Source: Chloroflexota bacterium
GTDB lineage: Bacteria > Chloroflexota > Anaerolineae > Promineifilales > Promineifilaceae
Reading direction: 5' to 3'
DNA: 64,000 nt
Assembly (NCBI GenBank): GCA_014584575.1
Contig: JACTMP010000076.1
Coordinates: 1-64,000, forward strand
A program made the translations under genes and the position numbers. Shown here piece after piece: positions 33,905 to 41,670 of the stretch. Each line of letters begins with the position of its first letter. Positions within the stretch are counted from its first letter, which is position 1. Below the pieces are notes generated by a model, which saw only the letters and a list, made by a program, of their open reading frames with translations, was not told the DNA's origin and did no database searches.

Positions 33905-35431
33905 TTAAGGGTTCAACACTACTGGTAAATATTGATGCCAGCCGTTTACAATGATCATCTCGAAAGCAGCTCTTGGGTAAACTGTGTCAGTTAACCAGGC
34001 TGAATTGACGATGGGTATGGACAGGTCTGGATCACCTATCAGCCCAACTGTTGGTACCACCTTAAATTCAAATGTTTGGGAGGTGTCGGATAGAGTGCCC
34101 TGCCACAAGATGGCATGAATGGTTGGGCTATAAACCGCTGGATAGGTTAGCGTGCCGGTTATATATTCTACGTTAGGAGGCAAAGGATCAAGTAAGTTAA
34201 CAGACACTCCGGGACCTGTCAGCGTTAATGTATACGTCAGTTCTGCACCAACTGGCACGCCCACAATAGAACTGGCGCTTTTTTCCAGGTCAAGCAGTGG
34301 CAGTGTACGTGCGTACCAGATATCGATTTCGGGAAATGCGCTGAAGTAACTCACATGAAGATAGCCATCAGCGCTGGATGCTACAGAAGTTGCCCCGTTA
34401 CGATCAGCTGCTTCGGCGATTATCTCTGTTTTCCAATTATTGCCATCTCTGTAAGTATGCTTCAATGGGCCGTCCAGATAATAAGAAAGATGAATAATGT
34501 GCGATCTACCCAACACGTCCAAGGCCATTGAACTGTTCCATCCCCCAATCTCTAAGGTCTCGATTACCCATTCATTGCCGTCCCAATAAGCGTATTTGAG
34601 AAACCGACTTGTCGCGTCCTGGTAACTAATATGCGGATGATCGACTGTGTCTATCGTAATACTGTTGTAGCCTCCAACTGCACCTTCAAAATCTACTACC
34701 TGAATATCCCAAGTATTGCCTTCTTTATGAGCATACCTTAGATCAGAATTCACTTGGTCGAGATAAGCAATATGGGGATTACCCGCACTGTCTAAATCTA
34801 TAGAGAGATACCAAAACCCAAGATCATCCACCAACTCGATTTCCCACTCCCCTCCAGTCCAGCGGGCATATTTTAAGCCGGGCGGATATGAACTGCCCGT
34901 TCCATCACCTCCTTCAAAGTAGCTGATATGTGGCTGGTCTGAATTGTCTAATACCAGCGAAACGTCTGAAACATGAATTACAATACTAACCACCTCAATA
35001 GACCAGAGCGCACCTGTCCACCGCGCATACTTCACGGCCGCCTGGTTTGAGCCAGTCGATCCCAGATAGGCTATATGAGGTCGTCCATTGCTATCGATAG
35101 CTATAGAGTTATAGTAACCCGCATCCAGGGGATCTACCGTCTGGCTGATCCAGGTGCTACCTGTCCAAAATGCGTGTCTTAGACCCTCCCACGAAGTGTA
35201 GGAAATATGAGGATGGCCAGAACTGTCTACCATAATGGAAGTTGAAACGCCAGCCGTTTCCTGGTGTACCAACTGATTGTACCAGGAGGAAGCAGGGGAT
35301 TGAGGGGAAACGGCCGTGTCATTGTTTGCAGGTGATTGAGCGTACAAGGCTTGAAACAGCGTGTTTGCTAACTCTAAACAGAAAAGGGCAACCAATAATA
35401 TGGAGATGAAAGTCGTAAGTCGTGATTTCAT
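33905..35431 (-). CDS. Secreted repeat protein (beta-propeller-like) with DUF11-type C-terminal domain
   Basis: 508 residues. Signal peptide at 1-31. Seven or so repeats of about 45-50 residues each carry a D/S-x-x-G-x-P-H-I-S/A-Y motif (DSSGHPHISYTSW, DSNGRPHIAYLG, DNSDQPHISYFE, DSAGNPHIAYLD, DTVDHPHISYQD), which suggests a beta-propeller. A DUF11-like segment follows (LDLEKSASSIVGVPVGAELTYT, LLDPLPPNVEYITG). The end, HQYLPVVLNP, resembles the YLPLIVKP motif of the secreted protein at 966-1832. The base composition is visibly more AT-rich and ACGGCCGT is scarce, suggesting recent acquisition. Confidence 0.8.
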   Translation of the reverse strand: MKSRLTTFISILLVALFCLELANTLFQALYAQSPANNDTAVSPQSPASSWYNQLVHQETAGVSTSIMVDSSGHPHISYTSWEGLRHAFWTGSTWISQTVDPLDAGYYNSIAIDSNGRPHIAYLGSTGSNQAAVKYARWTGALWSIEVVSIVIHVSDVSLVLDNSDQPHISYFEGGDGTGSSYPPGLKYARWTGGEWEIELVDDLGFWYLSIDLDSAGNPHIAYLDQVNSDLRYAHKEGNTWDIQVVDFEGAVGGYNSITIDTVDHPHISYQDATSRFLKYAYWDGNEWVIETLEIGGWNSSMALDVLGRSHIIHLSYYLDGPLKHTYRDGNNWKTEIIAEAADRNGATSVASSADGYLHVSYFSAFPEIDIWYARTLPLLDLEKSASSIVGVPVGAELTYTLTLTGPGVSVNLLDPLPPNVEYITGTLTYPAVYSPTIHAILWQGTLSDTSQTFEFKVVPTVGLIGDPDLSIPIVNSAWLTDTVYPRAAFEMIIVNGWHQYLPVVLNP

Positions 35432-35497
35432 GATATTCCTCTCAAACAGGCTTCCGAGAAAGCCCGCACACGGGGTTTGCAAACAGGCAACCAGCCG

Positions 35498-38400
35498 TTA
35501 TTCTCGTGCAACCAGACAGGCGGATACCGGCTCGCTGGTGGTCTGGTTGCCGGCCGCGTCCGTTGCCCGCACCCGGAAAGTGTGGCAGCCGGGGCCGGGG
35601 ATCGTCCACTTTTCGGTGAAGGGGGGTACGGTACTGATGGCGTAGGGAACTTCGGCATTGTCTACAAAGAACTCCACCAGTTTGATCGAGGCGTTGTCCG
35701 TCACCTGCGCCTGCACCAGCACCCACGTTTCGTCGGTGAAAATTTGCTGGTTGGGCAGGGGGAAGAGGATGGCTGCTTTGGGTGGCTCGTTGTCAATGGT
35801 GACAGGCACGCTAAATTCGGCAAAACTGCCGTCGCCGCGGACGACGGTGAGCAGTAGCGTATACAGGCCGTTCAGCGTGGAGACATCCCAGACGGCCAGG
35901 GGAGCGTTTTCTTTGGGTTCGGCCACATTGTCGGCCAGGGTTTGCAGGTTTTGCGGTGTCAGCCCTTCAAAGTAGGCCAGGCGGTAGAAGGCGAAGTTGT
36001 CGCTCTGGGCGGTGCCGGTGATGGTAACTTGACCGCGAATGAAGGCAAACGGCCGTAACGAGACAATCCCGATCTCATTATTTGGCGTGGGCGCAATGAT
36101 GGTGTCGTATTCTGTCGGCGGTTGCTCAATTTCATTTTCGCGCACCCAGTCGGCGGCGGCTGCCGGATAGATGCGGAACACTTTGCGCTCGATCAATTCC
36201 GGCGGCGTGCTGATTGTCGCCAGCCGCCCCGTTTCCCGGTTGATGGCAAACTCCTGGTAAATCGTGTCAAACGTGGTGGGCTGGGTGCCATCCATAAACA
36301 GTTCAGAGATGGTGGGGCAGTAGGGCGTGGGCAGCAAGCCGGAGATATTGCAGACGCCCATTTCAATCAGGCCCGGCGGTCGCTGCCAGACGCTGATCGC
36401 CTTGCCATCCAGCGCCCAACTCATCAGCGCGTGCCAGATGGGGGCCGCCCCCTTGTAACTGGGCAGGTCGTTGGTGGGGCTGTTGTCGCTGTTGCCCATC
36501 CAGACGCCCGTCACCAGTTCTGGCGTGTAGCCAATGGTCCAGTCGTCGCGGTAGTTGTTGGTGGTGCCTGTTTTGGCGGCGGCGGGGCGATTGCCCGGCA
36601 GTTCCAGCACATTGGGGCAGCCAAAAGCGGCGCAGCGGGCGCTGCGGTCAGAGAGGATGTCATTCATCAGGTAGGCCAACTGCGGCGGCAAAATGTCGCG
36701 GCGCTGCGGCTGGTTGTATTCGTACAGCACGTTGCCGTTGCGGTCTTCCACGCGCAAAATGGCGACGGGATCAAGCGTACGGTAGCCAGGGCGCTGCCGT
36801 TCTGGTGGGCGTGGCTGCCCCACCATCGCCCCCATGTTGTTGATGACGGAGTAGGCATACACCATGTCCAGCAGCGTCACTTCGCCGCCGCCCAAAGTGA
36901 GGGAGAGGCCATAGGCGGTGTGCCCCCCGTCCAGCGTGTCAATGCCCATGCTGTGGGCGGTGCGCAGCACTTTGGGGATGCCCACCCAACTGAGTACCTG
37001 CACGGCGGGTACGTTGTAGCTGTTGGCCAATGCCTGGCGCAGCCGCAGGGGGCCATGAAACTGGCGGTCGTAGTTTTGGGGCACGTAAGGTACGCCATTA
37101 TAAGGCGTGCCAAAATCGGTTTCCACGTCCAGCACCATGGTGGCAGCGTTGTACCCCTGGCTGAGAGCGGTGAGGTAGGTGAAGGGTTTGAAAGCGGAAC
37201 CGGGCTGGCGACGGCCGTCTACGGCCACATTAAACGAACCATCAATACTGGCGTCCCAATAATTGGCGCTGCCCACCAGCGCCTTGATTTCGCCGGTGGT
37301 GGGATCAAGCATCACCACAGCGGCATTGTTGACATCGAAATCTTTGCCCTGGTCGGCGGCCAACTGTGGCGGCAAATAGGCCAGCGCATGGCAGTCAGCC
37401 AGTTCATCAAGGAGCAAAACCGTGCCCACCACGCCGGAGAGCCGGGCCAGTTGGGCGCGGGTGACACATTCCGCCTGCCGCTGCATTTGCAAATCCAGGC
37501 TGGTGTAGACCCGCAGCCCGCCGCCCAGGATGAGTTCCGGCGGAAACATGCGCTCCAACTGCTGCTGTACGTAAAGGGCGAAGTGGGGGGCGATGATGTC
37601 AAAGCGTTCCTCAATGCCGCGGGCGACGGGCACAGGGATGGTTTTGGTGGCTACGGCCGTTTCCGGCGTGATCATGCCTTCGCGGGCCATGGCGTCCAGT
37701 ACCAGTTCCTGGCGTATCTTGGCCGCTTCCGGGTTGTTGATGGGGTTGATGGCCGGGGATTGGGGGATGGCAGCCAGCATAGCCGCTTCGGCCAGGGTCA
37801 GTTCGGCGGCCGTTTTGTTAAAGTAGACGCGGGCGGCGGCTTCAATGCCATACGCCAGATTGCCGTAGAAGTTAGTATTGAGATACCACTCTATAATTTG
37901 CTCTTTGGAGTAGGCGGAGGTGGCGCGCTGGGCCAGCAGCAGTTCCTGCACTTTGCGCTCGTAATCGGCAAAACCGACCTCTTCCCCCACCAGGCGGCGT
38001 TCCGGCTCGATCAGGTTGTTTTTGACCACCTGTTGGGTGATGGAAGAGCCACCCTGGATGTCGCCGCCCTTGATGACGTATTCGTTAAAGGCACGGCCAA
38101 TACCGACCAGGTCAAAGCCCCGGTTGGTCCAGAAGGTGCGGTCTTCAATGGCCACGGTGGCGTCTATCATGTGCTGTGGCATTTGCTGATATTGGAGCCA
38201 CTGCCGGTCGCCGCCGAGGGGGTCAATGATTTCGTAGATGAGCACCAGGTCGCGGTTGCCGCTGGCGCTTTCCGGCCCCCAGGCGTACATTTTGGTGGTT
38301 TCAAAGGTGGTGGTCTCGTGCTGGCCCAACTGTTCCAACTCGGTGAAGTCAGGTAAATCCTGGGTGAAGTAGGCATACACGGCCGTGACCCCCACGCCAC

Positions 38401-38539
38401 CCATCGTCAGCACCAGACAGCCCGTAAACAGGAAAGCAAAGAGGAGGATGGTCACGGTTTTAAGGACGGCCGTGCCGCTACGTTTTCGTCGTTGTTCCTG
38501 GCGGTAGCGCCAGTTGATAATACGGGTAGATTTGGGCAT
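35498..38539 (-). CDS. Bifunctional penicillin-binding protein 1A (GT51 - transpeptidase)
   Basis: 1013 residues, longer than typical. One N-terminal membrane helix (about 28-57). GT51 glycosyltransferase with the catalytic Glu in AIEDRTFWTNRG and GGSSITQQVVKN. The transpeptidase has SAFKPFTYL (SxxK), SYN (SxN) and KTGTTNNY. The last 200 residues or so hold Ig/fibronectin-like beta domains (PPKAAILFPLPNQQIF, then VRATDAAGNQTTSEPV). It polymerises and crosslinks peptidoglycan. GAGGAG precedes the ATG. The extra C-terminal domains suggest binding to cell-envelope polymers, which is inference. Confidence 0.95.
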   Translation of the reverse strand: MPKSTRIINWRYRQEQRRKRSGTAVLKTVTILLFAFLFTGCLVLTMGGVGVTAVYAYFTQDLPDFTELEQLGQHETTTFETTKMYAWGPESASGNRDLVLIYEIIDPLGGDRQWLQYQQMPQHMIDATVAIEDRTFWTNRGFDLVGIGRAFNEYVIKGGDIQGGSSITQQVVKNNLIEPERRLVGEEVGFADYERKVQELLLAQRATSAYSKEQIIEWYLNTNFYGNLAYGIEAAARVYFNKTAAELTLAEAAMLAAIPQSPAINPINNPEAAKIRQELVLDAMAREGMITPETAVATKTIPVPVARGIEERFDIIAPHFALYVQQQLERMFPPELILGGGLRVYTSLDLQMQRQAECVTRAQLARLSGVVGTVLLLDELADCHALAYLPPQLAADQGKDFDVNNAAVVMLDPTTGEIKALVGSANYWDASIDGSFNVAVDGRRQPGSAFKPFTYLTALSQGYNAATMVLDVETDFGTPYNGVPYVPQNYDRQFHGPLRLRQALANSYNVPAVQVLSWVGIPKVLRTAHSMGIDTLDGGHTAYGLSLTLGGGEVTLLDMVYAYSVINNMGAMVGQPRPPERQRPGYRTLDPVAILRVEDRNGNVLYEYNQPQRRDILPPQLAYLMNDILSDRSARCAAFGCPNVLELPGNRPAAAKTGTTNNYRDDWTIGYTPELVTGVWMGNSDNSPTNDLPSYKGAAPIWHALMSWALDGKAISVWQRPPGLIEMGVCNISGLLPTPYCPTISELFMDGTQPTTFDTIYQEFAINRETGRLATISTPPELIERKVFRIYPAAAADWVRENEIEQPPTEYDTIIAPTPNNEIGIVSLRPFAFIRGQVTITGTAQSDNFAFYRLAYFEGLTPQNLQTLADNVAEPKENAPLAVWDVSTLNGLYTLLLTVVRGDGSFAEFSVPVTIDNEPPKAAILFPLPNQQIFTDETWVLVQAQVTDNASIKLVEFFVDNAEVPYAISTVPPFTEKWTIPGPGCHTFRVRATDAAGNQTTSEPVSACLVARE

Positions 38540-38681
38540 AAGACTCCTCGTGAATACTTTACCTTACCGGCTTTCCGTTGGCAACCAAACACGCCGGTGC
38601 AATGCCAAAATGTTAATCTGGAAAAGTTCACGTAGGGGTGAACAGCCATTCAAGAAACAACAGCCTTGCGCGACGATTTCC

Positions 38682-38709
38682 TTGACAGGCAAAACCCTTT
38701 GGCTAAACT
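38682..38709 (+). promoter_or_regulatory. Candidate sigma-70 type promoter for trxA
   Basis: TTGACA at 38682-38687 and TAAACT at 38704-38709 with a 16-bp spacer, about 90 bp ahead of the thioredoxin start. Judged by eye only. Confidence 0.4.
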
Positions 38710-38800
38710 CTCAGGTAAGAATGTGGTGATTGGTGGCATCTACTACCCTGAACTTTTAAGAACCAACCCGTATGGGATATGATGTTGAAGGAGCATTAAA

Positions 38801-39145
38801 ATGGCAAATCAATATACAAGTGAAATTACGGACGCGAACTTCGAGAATGAGGTGCTGAAATCAAAACAGCCGGTGCTGATTGATTTCTGGGCTGACTGGT
38901 GTGGCCCGTGCCGTATGGTTGCCCCCCATGTAGACGCTATCGCCGCAGAATATAACGGCGTGTTGAAGGTGGGCAAGATGGACGTGGATGACAATCCGGC
39001 TGTACCTGGCCGTTACGGTATTGTGGGCATCCCCACGCTGATGCTGTTTAAGGGTGGCGCGGTGGTTGCCCGTATCACCGGGGCGCAGCCCAAAGACCGC
39101 ATTGTGGCCCAAATCCTGCCCCATCTCGATACGCAGTTAGCGTAA
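38801..39145 (+). CDS. trxA: Thioredoxin
   Basis: 114 residues with the WCGPC active site (FWADWCGPCRMV), the cis-Pro segment VGIPTLMLF and the buried Asp of LIDFWAD. It reduces protein disulfides in the cytoplasm. AAGGAG lies at a normal distance from the ATG. A terminator follows at 39169. It is probably monocistronic. Confidence 0.96.
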   Translation: MANQYTSEITDANFENEVLKSKQPVLIDFWADWCGPCRMVAPHVDAIAAEYNGVLKVGKMDVDDNPAVPGRYGIVGIPTLMLFKGGAVVARITGAQPKDRIVAQILPHLDTQLA

Positions 39146-39168
39146 CTCCAAATTTCGTGATCACCGGG

Positions 39169-39207
39169 AAACGCTCATTCTTCATTTAGGGTGAGCGTTT
39201 TTGTTTT
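39169..39207 (+). terminator. Rho-independent terminator after trxA
   Basis: AAACGCTCA/TGAGCGTTT stem (39169-39177 and 39192-39200) followed by TTGTTTT. Confidence 0.8.
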
Positions 39208-39252
39208 ACTACGTAACGCGATCTGCCAAAATCGCGCGACAAATGGAAGACG

Positions 39253-40182
39253 ATGATGATGGAAGTTGCAATCATGGTGGAAGGGCAAAATGGGTTAAAT
39301 TGGGCGCGGTGGCAGCGGTTGGCTACGGCCGTAGAAGAGCTCGGTTTTGTGGGGCTTTACCGTTCAGACCATTACACTAACATGAATCCACCTGACCTGG
39401 ATTCATTGGAGTTGTGGGTTTCGCTGACCTGGCTGGCCAGCCACACGCAGCGCATCGAGTTTGGGCCGCTGGTGACGCCCGTTTCCTTCCGCCAGCCGAC
39501 GATGACGGCGCGCATGGCGGCGGCGGTGGATGATTTGAGTAACGGCCGTCTTACCCTCGGTGTGGGCGCCGGCTGGCAAGAACGGGAACATCACAACTAT
39601 GGCTGGCAACTGCTGGACGTGGCCGAACGCTTCCGCCGCTTTGAAGAAGGGGTGCAAATCATCAGCCATTTATTGCAGAAGGATGAACCGCTGGATTACG
39701 CTGGCGACTACTACCAACTACACGAGGCGGTGCTGCTGCCCCGCCCGCAGCGCGCTGGCGGGCCGCCCATCCTCATCGGCGGCAACGGCCCGCAGCGGAC
39801 GCTGCCCCTGGCTGCTCGTTATGCCAGCGAATGGAACGCGGTTTATATCCCCCCGGCGACTTTTGCCGAACGCAGCCAGATGTTAGACGAGATGTTGGCC
39901 GGACACGGCCGTGCTCCCCAATCCATGCGCCGTTCGCTGATGACCGGCTGCTGGTTTGGCAAAGATGATACGGCCGTGCAATCTAAACTCACGGCGCGCA
40001 ACCTCACCATGCAAGGCGCCCACGAACGAGGCATTGTTGCCGGTACAGGCGCCCAAATTGTGGATCAACTGGGGGATTTTGCCGCAGCCGGTGTGCAGCG
40101 CATCATGCTGCAATGGCTCGACCTGGATGATCTGGACGGGCTAGAGGGGTTGGCTACGGCCGTGCTGCCGCAATTGCGGTAA
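39253..40182 (+). CDS. LLM-class flavin/F420-dependent oxidoreductase
   Basis: 309 residues of the luciferase-like TIM-barrel family: LGFVGLYRSDHY, IEFGPLVTPVSFRQPTMTARMAAAVDDLSNGRLTLGVGAGW split over two strands, and RAGGPPILIGGNG. These enzymes use F420 or FMN to reduce or oxidise varied substrates. F420 use is likely because of the F420-type motif pattern, but the substrate cannot be inferred. Three consecutive ATG codons start the frame; the first or second is equally possible. Confidence 0.88.
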   Translation: MMMEVAIMVEGQNGLNWARWQRLATAVEELGFVGLYRSDHYTNMNPPDLDSLELWVSLTWLASHTQRIEFGPLVTPVSFRQPTMTARMAAAVDDLSNGRLTLGVGAGWQEREHHNYGWQLLDVAERFRRFEEGVQIISHLLQKDEPLDYAGDYYQLHEAVLLPRPQRAGGPPILIGGNGPQRTLPLAARYASEWNAVYIPPATFAERSQMLDEMLAGHGRAPQSMRRSLMTGCWFGKDDTAVQSKLTARNLTMQGAHERGIVAGTGAQIVDQLGDFAAAGVQRIMLQWLDLDDLDGLEGLATAVLPQLR

Positions 40183-40246
40183 TCGGTGAACGGTAATCGG
40201 TAATCAGTCAACCACCGATAACCGATTACCATTTACCGATTACTCT
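40183..40246. repeat. CGGTAATCGGTGAA iterated-word hairpin
   Basis: The words CGGTAATC and CGGTGAAC are followed by inverse copies (CCGATAACCGATTACC). This forms a long stem between the convergent LLM oxidoreductase and the 148-residue protein gene. Confidence 0.85.
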
Positions 40247-40686
40247 TCGCTTTCTTTCTCAGGCGGCGTAAACTTCGTCGCCAGGTTGCCCAGCTCTTCG
40301 CTTAGCCATTGCAGACTTTTAGCAAAACCGACGCGGGCTTTTTGCCCGGCTTCGCTGGTTTGCACTTTCTCGGCTACCTGCGACGCTTCTGTTTTCACCT
40401 TAGTTGTGGCTTCGCTGGAGCGTACTTCTTGAATCGCCTTATCAATCTCATCGGCAAAGGAGCGCATACCGTCGCGCACCTCTTTTTCAATGCGCTGCCG
40501 TTCTTCACTGTTCCAGGCCGTTTGCAGCGTTTCCACAAACTGCCGCCCCAGACCGCGCAGTTCGGCCGTCACGTCCACCGGCGCGCCGGAAGTGTCCGCC
40601 TTCGTCACCTCTTCTTCCACCGGCACTTCAATCTTCAGTCTTTCATCAGCTTTCAACTGATCCACATTTGACGTTTCATCGCTCAT
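40240..40686 (-). CDS. Small acidic coiled-coil hypothetical protein
   Basis: 148 residues, highly charged, mostly helical, without signal peptide or membrane segment. It has an acidic N-terminal third and a helical core (LRGLGRQFVETLQTAW, IEKEVRDGMRSFADEIDKAI). The C-terminal part (ARVGFAKSLQWLSEELGNLA) resembles proteins found across Chloroflexota whose function is unknown to me. AAGGAG precedes the ATG at 40686. Confidence 0.7.
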   Translation of the reverse strand: MSDETSNVDQLKADERLKIEVPVEEEVTKADTSGAPVDVTAELRGLGRQFVETLQTAWNSEERQRIEKEVRDGMRSFADEIDKAIQEVRSSEATTKVKTEASQVAEKVQTSEAGQKARVGFAKSLQWLSEELGNLATKFTPPEKESEE

Positions 40687-40724
40687 GATCCAACTCCTTA
40701 TGTAAATATAAATGGAACTTGTTC

Positions 40725-40756
40725 TGGAGATTAGAGATTGGGAGATTGGAGATTGG
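40725..40756. repeat. GGAGATTAGAGATTG iterated word
   Basis: Five or so copies of GAGATT-type words lie upstream of the 148-residue protein gene. The inverse part is short (AACCTCTAATC, about 40766-40776). Confidence 0.65.
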
Positions 40757-40864
40757 GTCATCGCCAACCTCTAATCAGCCTATTGTACACCACCCTGTAC
40801 GAAAGCCCTAAACCTCGGTTGCGGTTCGAGCGCCATTTCTGGCTAATGAGGCTGTACGAAACAA

Positions 40865-41341
40865 TCAGCGTGTTAGTTCATCAACCACAACTATTTTTAG
40901 CTCACTCACCCGTTTTAATTGTTTGTCGTTTGTCAGGAACGAGTCACACCCGGCCAGGATAGCGGTTGCTATCTGAAGCGAATCAGCCATACGTAGGTTG
41001 TAAGCAACACGTAGTTGTGCCGCCTGATCAGAAATGGGTGCTGACGTGGGTACAAAAAGCGTTTGCGGGCCATGAATGAGAAGGCTTTGAAAAGCCTGTA
41101 CCAGTCGTCTATCTTTCTGTCTATAGGGGTAATAGAGGCATTCAACAAGGGTGATGGGAGATGTCACGGCCGTAATCAATTGTTTGTCTAAGGCCGCATA
41201 AAAAGGTTCAACTAGATGGAAGTATTGGGGGTTGTTTTCAACAAAATAGATAACCGGGGCCGTGTCCAGAAAGAGTGCGTTGATCTGGCTGATCGTGTCA
41301 TCAATTGAGATCACGTTCCCACTCCGTAGATCGAAGGTCAT
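40865..41341 (-). CDS. PIN-domain ribonuclease toxin (VapC-like)
   Basis: About 158 residues. PIN acidic residues are visible: Asp in FLDTAPVIYF, Glu in LVECLYY, Asp in RMADSLQIATA and Asp in FLTNDKQL. VapC toxins cleave RNA, often initiator tRNA. It overlaps the upstream antitoxin gene by 41 bp if the first ATG is used, or 14 bp with the GTG at 41314. It forms a toxin-antitoxin pair with the gene at 41301. Confidence 0.85.
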   Translation of the reverse strand: MTFDLRSGNVISIDDTISQINALFLDTAPVIYFVENNPQYFHLVEPFYAALDKQLITAVTSPITLVECLYYPYRQKDRRLVQAFQSLLIHGPQTLFVPTSAPISDQAAQLRVAYNLRMADSLQIATAILAGCDSFLTNDKQLKRVSELKIVVVDELTR

Positions 41342-41552
41342 TCACCCATTCTTGAGCATCTTGCCCTTCTAAAAGATTAGGAGCTATACCGGCCAATTGC
41401 TGCCAGGTCATTGTTGTTAGCGCGGATGGTGATTCTACCTGATGCGCCTGGTGGGCAAGATAAGCAATTAGCTGCAATCGTTCAGTTTGGGATAACCGGT
41501 CAACTTCACGCATGACTGCAAGTAACTGGGGTGATTGTGGATTAGCTATCAT
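41301..41552 (-). CDS. Antitoxin of PIN toxin-antitoxin pair
   Basis: 83 residues. A helical N-terminus (AVMREVDRLSQTERLQLIAYLAHQA) and a C-terminal segment (GQDAQEWVNDLRSTEWERD) resemble antitoxins paired with PIN toxins in cyanobacteria and Chloroflexota. The C-terminal acidic/Trp-rich stretch is the probable toxin-binding region. It precedes and overlaps the toxin gene. Confidence 0.75.
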   Translation of the reverse strand: MIANPQSPQLLAVMREVDRLSQTERLQLIAYLAHQAHQVESPSALTTMTWQQLAGIAPNLLEGQDAQEWVNDLRSTEWERDLN

Positions 41553-41631
41553 TTCGCACTATCTCCATCATTTGCGAATTGAGACATCTACACGGCTAGT
41601 GTAACGGCCGTCACATTGATATGCAAGATAA

Positions 41632-41669
41632 AAAAGCCCTTTGACTTGTTGAAAGTCGAAGGGCTTTTT
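41632..41669 (-). terminator. Bidirectional terminator
   Basis: A hairpin with AAAGCCCTT/AAGGGCTTT ends and a GTTG turn is flanked by A-runs on one side and T-runs on the other. On the minus strand it directly follows the stop of the peroxidase/beta-helix gene. Confidence 0.85.
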
Positions 41670-41670
41670 G

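Noticed and set aside
36122..38356. 744-codon plus-strand open frame opposite the PBP1A gene
   Set aside because: It is antisense to a clear PBP1A with all catalytic motifs. The product is low-complexity and Gly/His/Val-rich, as expected of a shadow frame in GC-rich DNA.
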